Source of the DNA: Telluria antibiotica
GTDB lineage: Bacteria; Pseudomonadota; Gammaproteobacteria; Burkholderiales; Burkholderiaceae_D
Length of the DNA: 64,000 nucleotides
Assembly (NCBI RefSeq): GCF_011682055.1
Contig: NZ_JAAQOM010000001.1
Span: forward strand, 372,001 to 436,000
Direction: 5' to 3'
In this document: in pieces, positions 39,857 through 47,350 of the stretch
Position numbering within the stretch: position 1 is the stretch's first letter
How the letters are laid out: the number at the start of each line of letters is the position of its first letter
Program-made: the position numbers and the translations under genes
Notes under the pieces: model-generated
Database searches by the model: none
Told to the model about the DNA's origin: nothing
The model's input: the letters and a program-made list of their open reading frames with translations, nothing else

Positions 39857-42091
39857 TCAGAAGTTGTAGCCGACACGTACGCCGTAGGTACGCGGGTCGC
39901 TGATAAAGAACCCGCCCGGCACGCGGCTCTCGATCTTGATCGTGTCCTCGATGTTGCGCACGTAGCCCTGCACGGTCCAGTGGCCCGCGCCGTCGGTCCA
40001 GGTGACCGACGCGTCCGACTTGTGCGTGGCCGGCTGGCGGTAGCGCACGTTCGCGGCCAGGTCGCTGATCAGGTACGAGCCCATGAAGTGCGTGCCGATC
40101 GTGGCCGCCACCTCGCCGCCGCTGGCGACCGCGAAGTGGTGGGTGTACGCGAGGTTCGCGGTGGAGCTCGGGGCGCGGTCGAGGTGCTGTCCCGAGTAAT
40201 CGACGGTCGCGGACGGCTTGTAGTTCTTGAACTGCGCATCCGTGAGCGACAACGACCCGCGCAGCTCGCCGTCGTCGCCGACGCGGACCTTGCCTTCCAG
40301 TTCGGCGCCATCCACCTTCGAGTTCGCCGCGTTCACCGTGTACGAATCGCAGGTGCTCGGGTCGTTGGTGCGGCACGACGTCGTCGTCAGCTGCTGGTCC
40401 TTGTAGTCGTAATGGAAGACGTTGGCCGCCACCTGCAGCGTGTTGTCGAAGAAGCGGCCTTTCACGCCGGCCTCGTAGGCACGCAGCGTCTCCGGCTTGT
40501 ACGAACCTGCAGCCTTGGCGCTGTTGAAGCCGCCGGCCTTGTAACCCGTCGACACGTTCGCGTACACCATCACGTTACGCATCAGGTCATGATCGAGGCC
40601 GACCTTCCAGCTCGTATTCCGGAAGCTCACGTCAGCCGTGTAAGCCTGGTCGCTGAACGTGGAGCCGGGATTCGCCGCGGCGCCGCCCAGCGGATCGTCG
40701 CCCGTCTTGCGGTCGCGGGTGCCGCGCAGGCCCAGGGTAAGGCGGGTGTCCGGACGCAGATCGTAGGTCAGCTGGCCAAATGCCGCTTTCGATTTGTTGG
40801 TGATGACGGAGTCGAACGGCTGCGTGACCGTGAAGCTGCCGAACGGCGCCGTGATGAACGTGTTGAAACTCGCGCTGCGTTCGATCGTCTCGTTGAAGTA
40901 GTACAGCCCGGCGACCCAGCGCAGCGGCCCAGTGCCCGTCGAGTTGAAGCGCAGTTCGTGCGAGATCGCATGGCTGTTACCCGACAACGGGTTGGTGAAC
41001 GGGAAACCGAAGTAGACACCATTGTTCACCTGGTCCAGGTACAGGTTCATGCTGGCCAGCTGGTACGTCATGTCGACGGCGCCAATGCGCGTCTTGAATT
41101 CGCCGCGGAACGAATCTGCGCGGTTGTCGCGGTGCGCGTTCGCATCCTGCTTGAACAGCGCTGCGGCCGTGCGCTGCGTATCCGAGCCGCGGTCGACGTA
41201 GACCGGGTTCGCGATATTGTTGCCGGTGCCGGGGGGCGAGAACGGCAGGTTCTCGACCAGGGTGCCGGTAAAGAAGTTCGTGTTCGGCACGGGCGCGGGC
41301 GGGCCGCCCTGGATCTTGCTCGACTCGGCCGTGAGCAGCAGGCTCGTGTCGGCGCTGAACTTGCCGAGCAGGTGGATGCGGGCCGACTTGTCGTCCTGGC
41401 TCTCCAGCGGCACTTTGTTCGGGCCCGGGTTCAGGTAGGTGTCGTGCTTTTGCAGGTCGACGGCGGCGCGCAGGGCCCACATGGCGTTGATCGGCAGGTT
41501 GATCATGCCGTCAAGGCGGCGGGTGTTGTAGTTGCCGATGTCGACGCTCACGCTGCCTTCCAGCTTGTCCGACGGCTTGTTGGTGATCAGGTTGATGGCG
41601 CCGGCCGTCGCGTTGCGGCCGTACAGCGTGCCCTGCGGGCCGCGCAGCACTTCGATGCGGTCCAGGTCGAAGAACGCGGCCGTCTGCGCCTCGTAGCGCG
41701 GCACGTAAGCGCCGTCGATGTGGAACGCGGCGGACGGGTCGCCTTTCTCCGTCATGTCCAGGCTCGTCACGCCCCGGATCGCCACCTGCAGCATGCCGCT
41801 CTCCTTCGAGATCTCGACGTTCGGCAACATCTCGGCCATCGAGCGGGCGTCCGTCACGCCGGCTTCCTTCAGGTCTTCGCCGGACATCACGGACAGCGCG
41901 ACCGGCGTCTTGCTCGCCGGCTGCGCGACCTTTTGCGCGGTGATGATCACTTCCGTGATGCCTTTCGACTTCACTGCGGGTGCGGCATCGGTTTTCGGTT
42001 CATCCGTCTGCGCCATGGCGGCGCTTGCGGCGGACAAGTAACCTGCCGCGAACAGGGATTGCGCGAGGACGGACAGCGTGGGGCTTTTCAT
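39857..42091 (-). CDS. TonB-dependent outer-membrane receptor, first gene of the ring-cleavage operon
   Basis: 744 residues: signal peptide (to AAMAQTDE), TonB box region ITEVIITAQKV, plug domain (PNVEISKESGMLQVAIRGV, FFDLDRIEVLRGPQGTLYGRNATAGAINLIT), 22-strand barrel and a terminal aromatic residue (VGYNF). The sequence type is the proteobacterial iron-complex/polyphenol OMR group often found with sphingomonad and betaproteobacterial aromatic operons. Being cotranscribed with intracellular ring-cleavage enzymes (17-bp gap to the hydrolase), it should import the bulky aromatic substrate itself and not iron. Promoter carries a nod-box-like element. Confidence 0.93.
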   Translation of the reverse strand: MKSPTLSVLAQSLFAAGYLSAASAAMAQTDEPKTDAAPAVKSKGITEVIITAQKVAQPASKTPVALSVMSGEDLKEAGVTDARSMAEMLPNVEISKESGMLQVAIRGVTSLDMTEKGDPSAAFHIDGAYVPRYEAQTAAFFDLDRIEVLRGPQGTLYGRNATAGAINLITNKPSDKLEGSVSVDIGNYNTRRLDGMINLPINAMWALRAAVDLQKHDTYLNPGPNKVPLESQDDKSARIHLLGKFSADTSLLLTAESSKIQGGPPAPVPNTNFFTGTLVENLPFSPPGTGNNIANPVYVDRGSDTQRTAAALFKQDANAHRDNRADSFRGEFKTRIGAVDMTYQLASMNLYLDQVNNGVYFGFPFTNPLSGNSHAISHELRFNSTGTGPLRWVAGLYYFNETIERSASFNTFITAPFGSFTVTQPFDSVITNKSKAAFGQLTYDLRPDTRLTLGLRGTRDRKTGDDPLGGAAANPGSTFSDQAYTADVSFRNTSWKVGLDHDLMRNVMVYANVSTGYKAGGFNSAKAAGSYKPETLRAYEAGVKGRFFDNTLQVAANVFHYDYKDQQLTTTSCRTNDPSTCDSYTVNAANSKVDGAELEGKVRVGDDGELRGSLSLTDAQFKNYKPSATVDYSGQHLDRAPSSTANLAYTHHFAVASGGEVAATIGTHFMGSYLISDLAANVRYRQPATHKSDASVTWTDGAGHWTVQGYVRNIEDTIKIESRVPGGFFISDPRTYGVRVGYNF

Positions 42092-42152
42092 TATGTGTCT
42101 CCAATTAATCCGGCAGTTCTGTGGGCTGCCGTGGGCTGATGTCATGCGAAAA

Positions 42153-42181
42153 ATCTTATGTGTTTCCGGCCGTTTCCCCAA
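42153..42181 (-). promoter_or_regulatory. Sigma-70-like promoter of the TonB/ring-cleavage operon
   Basis: Minus strand TTGGGG (42181-42176), 17 bases, TAAGAT (42158-42153). The same TTGGGGAAACG with 17-bp spacing to a -10 occurs in the other nod-box promoter at 47254-47282. The weak -35 fits an activator-dependent promoter. Confidence 0.65.
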
Positions 42182-42183
42182 TC

Positions 42184-42219
42184 CGATAATTTGGATTCGA
42201 GCTATCGATGCGGTGGATA
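42184..42219 (-). promoter_or_regulatory. Nod-box-like element upstream of the TonB/ring-cleavage operon
   Basis: Minus strand: TATCCAC-N6-GATAGC-N4-ATCCAAA-N2-ATCG. It contains the ATC-N9-GAT dyad recognised by NodD proteins and keeps the layout of the rhizobial nod box (YATCCAY..GAT..ATCNAAACAATC). Twenty-four bases in four blocks are identical, with identical spacing, to the second element at 47305. Centre lies roughly 58 bp upstream of the inferred transcription start. Confidence 0.8.
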
Positions 42220-42330
42220 TACGGCCTGAGTGGCATCGACGCCGCGGCGAGCGACACGTGCCGCTGGGGCGTGCGCAACCGCCGGACGCGTCGAGCACGT
42301 CCGGTCGGAATCGCGTTACGACATGGGATA

Positions 42331-43476
42331 TCAGTGCGCCGGCAACGGCACCCAGGCCCCTCCTTCGCACGACGACGCCTGCACCGTTTCGATGAACAGG
42401 ACACCGCGCAAGCCGTCGTCGATGGTCGGGAACCAGGCCTCGCCCGGATCGGATCCGTCGCGCCGTCCCACCAAATGCCGCGCCACTTCCGCGTACAGCG
42501 CCGCGAACGCGTCGATATACCCTTCCGTATGCCCCGCCGGTACACGGCCCATGCGGCGCGCGGCCGGATGGGTGCCCGGTCCGTTCCGTTCGAGGATGCG
42601 CGTCGGCTCGCCCAGCGGCGTGTACAGCAATTCGTTCGGCTGCTGCTGGCGCCATTCGATGCCGCCGCGGCTGCCGAACACGCGGATGCGCAAATCGTTC
42701 GCGTGACCGGGTGCCACCTGGCTGGCCCACAGCATGCCGCGCGCGCCGCCGGCGTAGCGCAGCATCACCTGGACGTCGTCGTCGATGGCGCGCCCAGGGA
42801 CAAAGGTGTTCAGTTGCGCGCACAGGGATTCTACCGGCTGGCCGACGATGGTATCGGCCAGATGCCACGCATGCGAGCCGATGTCGCCGATGGCGCCGCC
42901 GCCTGCACGGGCGGGGTCCGTGCGCCACGCGGCCTGCTTCTGGCCCGTCTGTTCCAGCGGTTCCGCCAGCCAGTCCTGCGCATATTCCACCTGCACGACG
43001 CGGACGTCGCCCAGTTGTCCCTCCTGCACCATCGCGCGCGCCTGGCGCACCATCGGGTACGCCGAGTAGTTGTGCGTGACGGCAAAGATCAGGCCTTTTT
43101 CGTTTGCCAGCGCCCTCAGCGCGCGCGCATCGTCGCTGTTGGTCGTCACGGGCTTGTCGCAGATGACGTGGATGCCCGCTTCCAGGAACGCGCGCGCCAC
43201 GGGCGCATGCATGTGGTTCGGCGTGACGATGCTCACGACCCCGATACCGTCCCCGCGCACAGCTTCCGCGCGTGCCATCTGCGCGTAGTCGGCATAGACG
43301 CGCTCAGGGTCGAGTCCGAGCGCCGCGCCGGAGCGACGCGACGTGTCGGCATTCGACGAAAACGCGCCGGCGACGAGTTCGTACTGGTGGTCGAGCGCCG
43401 CCGCATGGCGGTGCACAGCGCCGATGAATGCGCCCTCGCCGCCGCCGACCATGCCGAGGCGGAGGCGGCCGTTCAT
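42331..43476 (-). CDS. Gfo/Idh/MocA-family NAD(P)-dependent oxidoreductase
   Basis: 381 residues. LRLGMVGGGEGAFIGAVHRHAAAL is the Rossmann loop, HVICDKPVTTNSDDARALRALA contains the conserved EKP/DKP lysine motif, and GGGAIGDIGSHAWHLAD the metal/substrate histidine region. Such enzymes oxidise or reduce cyclic sugars; in C-glycoside pathways the DgpA-type enzyme of this family makes or reduces 3-oxo-sugars. Last gene of the deglycosidase operon (four-base overlap with the isomerase). Either oxidation of the glycoside or reduction of released 3-keto-glucose is possible. Confidence 0.88.
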   Translation of the reverse strand: MNGRLRLGMVGGGEGAFIGAVHRHAAALDHQYELVAGAFSSNADTSRRSGAALGLDPERVYADYAQMARAEAVRGDGIGVVSIVTPNHMHAPVARAFLEAGIHVICDKPVTTNSDDARALRALANEKGLIFAVTHNYSAYPMVRQARAMVQEGQLGDVRVVQVEYAQDWLAEPLEQTGQKQAAWRTDPARAGGGAIGDIGSHAWHLADTIVGQPVESLCAQLNTFVPGRAIDDDVQVMLRYAGGARGMLWASQVAPGHANDLRIRVFGSRGGIEWRQQQPNELLYTPLGEPTRILERNGPGTHPAARRMGRVPAGHTEGYIDAFAALYAEVARHLVGRRDGSDPGEAWFPTIDDGLRGVLFIETVQASSCEGGAWVPLPAH

Positions 43477-44543
43477 TGCGCACCTCCCGCGATGCCCAGC
43501 AGGCGCGCGTTGCGGTCCGCGTCGCCGGCGCTGCCCGCGAAATCGTCGAACGCCTTGTCCGTGACGCGGATGATGTGGTCGCGGATGAAGCGCGCGCCCT
43601 CTTCCGCGCCCTGTTCCGGATGCTTCAGGCAGCACTCCCATTCCAGAACGGCCCAGCCGGGGAAGTCGTACTGCGCCAGCTTGCTGAAAATGGCCTTGAA
43701 ATCGACCTGGCCGTCGCCCAGCGAGCGGAAGCGGCCGGCGCGCTCCGCCCACGACTGGTAGCCGGAATACACACCCTGGCGCGCATCGGGCCGGAACTCG
43801 GCATCCTTCACGTGCACGACCTTGATGCGCTCGTGGTAGCGGTCGATGAAGCCGAGATAATCCAGCTGCTGCAGCAGGAAGTGCGACGGGTCGTAGGCGA
43901 TGTTCAAACGCGGATGGTAGTCGACGCGCTCCAGCAGCATCTCGAACGTGGCGCCGTCGAACAGGTCCTCGCCCGGATGCAGTTCGAACGCGAGGTCGAC
44001 ACCGGCGTCGTCGTACGCGTCGAGGATCGGACGCCAGCGGCGCGCCAGTTCGTCGAACGCCGTCTCGATCAGGCCCGCGGGCCGCTGCGGCCACGGGTAC
44101 ACGAACGGCCACGCGAGCGATCCGGGAAAGCTGATCGACGCTTTGAGTCCCAGGTTGGCGGACGCCTTCGCCGCCAGCAGCATCTGCTCCACGGCCCAGC
44201 GCTGGCGCGCGGCCGGGTTGCCGCGCAGCTCGGGCGGCGCAAAGCCGTCGAACGCCTCGTCGTACGCGGGGTGCACGGCGACCAGCTGGCCCTGCAAATG
44301 CGTGCTCAGCTCCGTAATGGCCACGCCGCTTTCCGCCGCGATGCCGGCGATCTCGTCGCAATACGTCTTGCTTTGCGCCCCGCGGGCCAGGTCGAACAGG
44401 CGGCGGTCGTTGGAGGGCACCTGCACGCCCTTGTAGCCGAGCGAGCCGGCCCAGCGCGTGATCGCCTTCCAGTCGTCGAAGGGCGCCGTGTCGCCGGCGA
44501 ACTGCGCGAGGAAGATCGCGGGTCCCTTGATCGTCGTGGCCAT
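43473..44543 (-). CDS. Sugar phosphate isomerase/epimerase family TIM-barrel protein
   Basis: 356 residues, xylose-isomerase-like TIM barrel. Candidate metal ligands are spaced as in the family: VDLAFELHPGED (Glu), NIAYDPSHF (Asp/His), IKVVHVKDAEF (His) and AVLEWECCLK (Glu). Fits between the DUF6379-type gene and the Gfo/Idh oxidoreductase (nine-base gap and four-base overlap), suggesting work on an oxidised sugar released from a glycoside. Substrate unknown. Confidence 0.85.
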   Translation of the reverse strand: MATTIKGPAIFLAQFAGDTAPFDDWKAITRWAGSLGYKGVQVPSNDRRLFDLARGAQSKTYCDEIAGIAAESGVAITELSTHLQGQLVAVHPAYDEAFDGFAPPELRGNPAARQRWAVEQMLLAAKASANLGLKASISFPGSLAWPFVYPWPQRPAGLIETAFDELARRWRPILDAYDDAGVDLAFELHPGEDLFDGATFEMLLERVDYHPRLNIAYDPSHFLLQQLDYLGFIDRYHERIKVVHVKDAEFRPDARQGVYSGYQSWAERAGRFRSLGDGQVDFKAIFSKLAQYDFPGWAVLEWECCLKHPEQGAEEGARFIRDHIIRVTDKAFDDFAGSAGDADRNARLLGIAGGAQ

Positions 44544-44552
44544 GGCGCCTCC

Positions 44553-44933
44553 TTATGCGACGGCGAGTTCGGTCGTGCAGGACGTCACCGGACTCCAGGG
44601 CAGATACGAGATGCGCAACTGGACTGCGGCGGTCACGGTGTGCTTTCCGGACGCGAGGCGCCCGGGGACCGACACCTCGGCCACTTCGCCGAATTCCCAG
44701 CGGTCGTCGTAGGTCGTCTCCAGCTCGTCCAGCGTCCACGTCTTGCCGCGCACCGTGAAGCGCACGTCCTCGCGCGGCACCTTCGCGCCATCGACGGTGA
44801 GCGCGATGTCTTCCACGGCCGACAGCACCTGGCCGCGGTAGTAAGGCAGGCGCACGCCCACGTGCCAGCGGGCGCCGTCCGCTTCTTCTTCGTTATGCAG
44901 CGAATCCGGATAGATGATGTGTTTGTCGTACAT
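44553..44933 (-). CDS. C-glycoside deglycosidase beta-subunit-like protein (DUF6379 type)
   Basis: 126 residues, all-beta, no signal peptide. The sequence MYDKHIIYPDSLHN, HVGVRLPYYRGQVLSAVEDIALTVDG and TTYDDRWEFGEVAEVSVPG has the size and character of the small beta subunit of C-glycoside deglycosidases (CarC/DgpC class), which forms a complex with a TIM-barrel alpha subunit. The putative alpha subunit is the next gene upstream, 12 bp away. In that enzyme 3-oxo-C-glycosides are split by beta-elimination, releasing the aglycone. Assignment rests on pairing, size and remembered family features; O-glycoside-active relatives are also known. Confidence 0.75.
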   Translation of the reverse strand: MYDKHIIYPDSLHNEEEADGARWHVGVRLPYYRGQVLSAVEDIALTVDGAKVPREDVRFTVRGKTWTLDELETTYDDRWEFGEVAEVSVPGRLASGKHTVTAAVQLRISYLPWSPVTSCTTELAVA

Positions 44934-44945
44934 GCCGCGCTCCTC

Positions 44946-45935
44946 TTAAACTTCGCCCAACAGGCGCTTGAACATCTCTTGCTGGCGGCGCACCTGCTCG
45001 CGCCCATCCACCTGGAATGCGTCCTCGATGTGACGCTGGCCCTCGTATTCGCTGGACAAGTGGCCGTCGTAGCCACCCTCGATCAGCACGGGGATGATTT
45101 CCTCGTACGGGATCGCCGGTTCCTTGCCTGTCTCGTCGATCTCGTAGAACTTGGCGTGGATGTGGAAGATCCACGGCATGAATTCCAGCATGCGGCGCGG
45201 GTTGCTCCAGATGTTGTGGCGCAGCGACTCGGCCATCTGCAGGTCGACCGGGTTGCCGCCCAGCTTGCGCACGTCCATGATCACGTAGTCCGGCAGCACG
45301 CGCGCCTCGTGCGCCTGCAGGATGAATTCGACGATCTTCGGCGTCGCGCCCATGCGCAGGAAGCGGTCGCGGAAGACGGGCGGGTAGTGCTTGATGTACA
45401 TGCCCATGTCCGGCACGTAGCCCACGTGGTTCGAACCCGTGGCGCGGGTGATCTCGGTGTAGCGCAGGATCCACGGGTGGTCGAAGTGGAACGGCGAGTG
45501 CACCTCGATGCCCATGCGGATGTCGAGCTTTTCCGCCAGCGGCACGCAGGCGGCGACGACTTCCGGCGGCGTGTTGACGATGATGCGCACCGTCGGGCAG
45601 CCGATGCGCTTGGCGAAGTGCAGGTCGCGTTCCAGCGACGCGACCATCTCGTCGAAGTTCAGGCGGCGGTCCTTGTACAGCTTGATGTCCATGAACATGT
45701 CGTGGCACTGGGCGTACGCGCCGTGGCGGTCGAGCGAGGCGAACCAGTTGTCGATCTGCGCTTGCGGGACGTTCGGGAAGCCGGTAAAGGATTGTTCGCT
45801 GACGACTTCGATGCCGCGCGCGCCGATGCCGGCGGCGTGGGCGATGCAGTCGTCGAGTGTCATCGTGCGCAGGAAGGTCTCGTACTGATAGCTGTACAGC
45901 GAGACGCCTCGCTTGATGCGATGCTGGGTAGTCAT
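44946..45935 (-). CDS. C-glycoside deglycosidase alpha-subunit-like TIM-barrel protein
   Basis: 329 residues of the xylose-isomerase-like fold. RIKRGVSLYSYQYETFLRTM opens the barrel; candidate Mn2+ ligands are Glu144 (MGIEVHSPFHFDHPW), Asp176 (YVPDMGMYIKHYPP), the histidines of FHIHAKFYEI and the glutamate of LSSEYEGQRH. The HSPFHFDHPW, KHYPP and EYEGQRH segments are what I associate with CarB/DgpB-type deglycosidase alpha subunits and less with ordinary isomerases. Gap to the beta-like gene is 12 bp. Expected to need a 3-oxo-glycoside made by a separate oxidase, for which the GMC protein at 54466 or the Gfo/Idh protein at 42331 are candidates. Confidence 0.78.
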   Translation of the reverse strand: MTTQHRIKRGVSLYSYQYETFLRTMTLDDCIAHAAGIGARGIEVVSEQSFTGFPNVPQAQIDNWFASLDRHGAYAQCHDMFMDIKLYKDRRLNFDEMVASLERDLHFAKRIGCPTVRIIVNTPPEVVAACVPLAEKLDIRMGIEVHSPFHFDHPWILRYTEITRATGSNHVGYVPDMGMYIKHYPPVFRDRFLRMGATPKIVEFILQAHEARVLPDYVIMDVRKLGGNPVDLQMAESLRHNIWSNPRRMLEFMPWIFHIHAKFYEIDETGKEPAIPYEEIIPVLIEGGYDGHLSSEYEGQRHIEDAFQVDGREQVRRQQEMFKRLLGEV

Positions 45936-45971
45936 GGGGTCCTCGGTTGCTGGCGTAAAAGGGGGTGGGTC

Positions 45972-47180
45972 TTACATGCCCGGCTGCGGGCGGGCGGCAC
46001 GGGCTGCACGGTAATGGAGCAGGCAGGCCCCGGCGGCGCACGCCGCCGCGATCAGGCCGAACGCCAGGAAGGCGCCCTGCAGGTTGCCGACGGCGGCGCG
46101 CATCACGTTGACGACGGCCGGCGACAAGAATTGCGCGACGAAGAACGAGCTCGCCCACCAACCCATGCCGCGGCCGCGGTGCTCGAACGAGAATTTGCTT
46201 TGTGCCCAGGCGATCAACGACGGCACTATCAGGCCGTTGGCCAGCTGCTGCACGAACGCGAAGGCCAGCGCCACCTTGTAGTCCGGCGCGAGGCCGATGC
46301 CGGCAAGGCCGATCGCATAGCCGAGGAACACGAGGAAGATCTGCGTGCCGGCGCCGTAGCGCGTCGTCATCTTGAACAGGATCGCGCCCAGCGGCACGCC
46401 GATGCTCGGCAGCGCCATCGACAGGCCGATCGATTTCGGGTCGGCCACGCCGAGGTCCTTCAGCAGCACGGAGAAGTTGATCACCTGGACGTAGTAAATC
46501 GTCGACAGCAGCACGGTGACGCCGCAGACCATCAGCGCGACGGCGTATGGGAACGGCGACGTCGCGGCCTGCGCGGCGTGCGCCTGCTTGCGGCGCGGTT
46601 CCGGTTCGAACAGGAACGCGAAGCTGGCGACCAGGATCGGAATCGCGACGGCGTACACGAGGAACGGATACTGCCAGCCCTGCGCGGCGAGGAAGCCGGA
46701 ACTCGCGATCGTGACGGTGCCCAGCACGGAACCGACGACGCCCTGGATCATCAGCCAGCGGTGGCGCGCCTTCTCTTCGAAATAGTCGGCGAGCAGCGTG
46801 TTCACGACCGTCAGCACGCCCGCCTCGCCGAAGCCGATCACGAAGCGGCCCGCGACGACAGTCCAGAAATTATCGATGAAGAACGGCACGAGGCCGCCGG
46901 CGCCGTAGAACGCCATCGACCACAGGAGCAGCTTGCGGCGGCCGAAGCGGTCGGCGATGGCGCCCGCGCCGGGGGCGAACAGGGCGATGCAGGCACTGGG
47001 CGCCGTGATCAGGAGGGGCACCATCAGACCGGCGTTCGGCACGTCGCGGAAGTGGCCCAGCAGGGTGGGAAGCGTGGGTGCGAGGGCGATGATCGCCATC
47101 ACGGGCAGGAAGCCGGAGATCACGAGGATCCAGCCCTGGCGCCAGTCGGCCTGGCGTGGTTGGGAAAGGGTGTTGCGCAT
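45972..47180 (-). CDS. MFS transporter, first gene of the deglycosidase operon
   Basis: 402 residues, twelve membrane spans; loop motif GAGAIADRFGRRKLLLWS and RFVIGFGEAGVLTVVNTLLADYFEEKARHRWL. Close paralogue of the transporter at 50534 (both share FVIGFGEAG/VVVGVAEAA..LTV.N.L..DYFE and FEHRGRGMG near the C-terminus). Likely imports a glycoside or released sugar. Its promoter region holds both a nod-box-like element and one of the AT-rich operators. Confidence 0.88.
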   Translation of the reverse strand: MRNTLSQPRQADWRQGWILVISGFLPVMAIIALAPTLPTLLGHFRDVPNAGLMVPLLITAPSACIALFAPGAGAIADRFGRRKLLLWSMAFYGAGGLVPFFIDNFWTVVAGRFVIGFGEAGVLTVVNTLLADYFEEKARHRWLMIQGVVGSVLGTVTIASSGFLAAQGWQYPFLVYAVAIPILVASFAFLFEPEPRRKQAHAAQAATSPFPYAVALMVCGVTVLLSTIYYVQVINFSVLLKDLGVADPKSIGLSMALPSIGVPLGAILFKMTTRYGAGTQIFLVFLGYAIGLAGIGLAPDYKVALAFAFVQQLANGLIVPSLIAWAQSKFSFEHRGRGMGWWASSFFVAQFLSPAVVNVMRAAVGNLQGAFLAFGLIAAACAAGACLLHYRAARAARPQPGM

Positions 47181-47243
47181 CGCGTGTCTCCTTGTCGTTG
47201 GCTGCGGCTTTTGCCACCGCATCCTGTCTAGTGCAGGAAATAG

Positions 47244-47262
47244 AACCAGAATTATGATATCG
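47244..47262. promoter_or_regulatory. AT-rich operator, copy C (MFS/deglycosidase promoter)
   Basis: AACCAGAATTATGATATCG on the plus strand, a match to the 19-base consensus AAYCAKAATTAYNRTTATR deduced from four copies in this window. It covers the -10 (TATCAT, minus strand), so a bound protein would block transcription of the MFS/deglycosidase operon. Confidence 0.65.
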
Positions 47263-47282
47263 ACTTCTTTTCGTTTCCCCAA
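47254..47282 (-). promoter_or_regulatory. Sigma-70-like promoter of the MFS/deglycosidase operon
   Basis: Minus strand TTGGGG (47282-47277), 17 bases, TATCAT (47259-47254). The 11-base TTGGGGAAACG and the 17-base spacing are the same as in the TonB operon promoter. The AT-rich operator overlaps the -10. Confidence 0.7.
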
Positions 47283-47304
47283 GCGAAAAATCGCGGGTGT
47301 TGGG

Positions 47305-47340
47305 CGATTGTTTGGATAGCTGCTATCCACACCGTGGATA
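47305..47340 (-). promoter_or_regulatory. Nod-box-like element upstream of the MFS/deglycosidase operon
   Basis: Minus strand: TATCCAC-GGT-GTGGATA, then GCAG, then CTATCCAAACAATCG. The left part is a perfect seven-base-arm palindrome containing ATC-N9-GAT, and CTATCCAAACAATC matches the rhizobial nod box core exactly as I remember it (ATCNAAACAATC). The distal third of the rhizobial box (ATTTTACCAATC) is not kept. Centre about 78 bp upstream of the inferred start, 20 bp (two helical turns) further than in the TonB promoter. Confidence 0.87.
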
Positions 47341-47350
47341 CGCGGGCGGT

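Noticed and set aside
43428..47231. 1267-codon plus-strand frame across four minus-strand genes
   Set aside because: Covers several well-supported genes on the other strand, with no start site or motif of its own.
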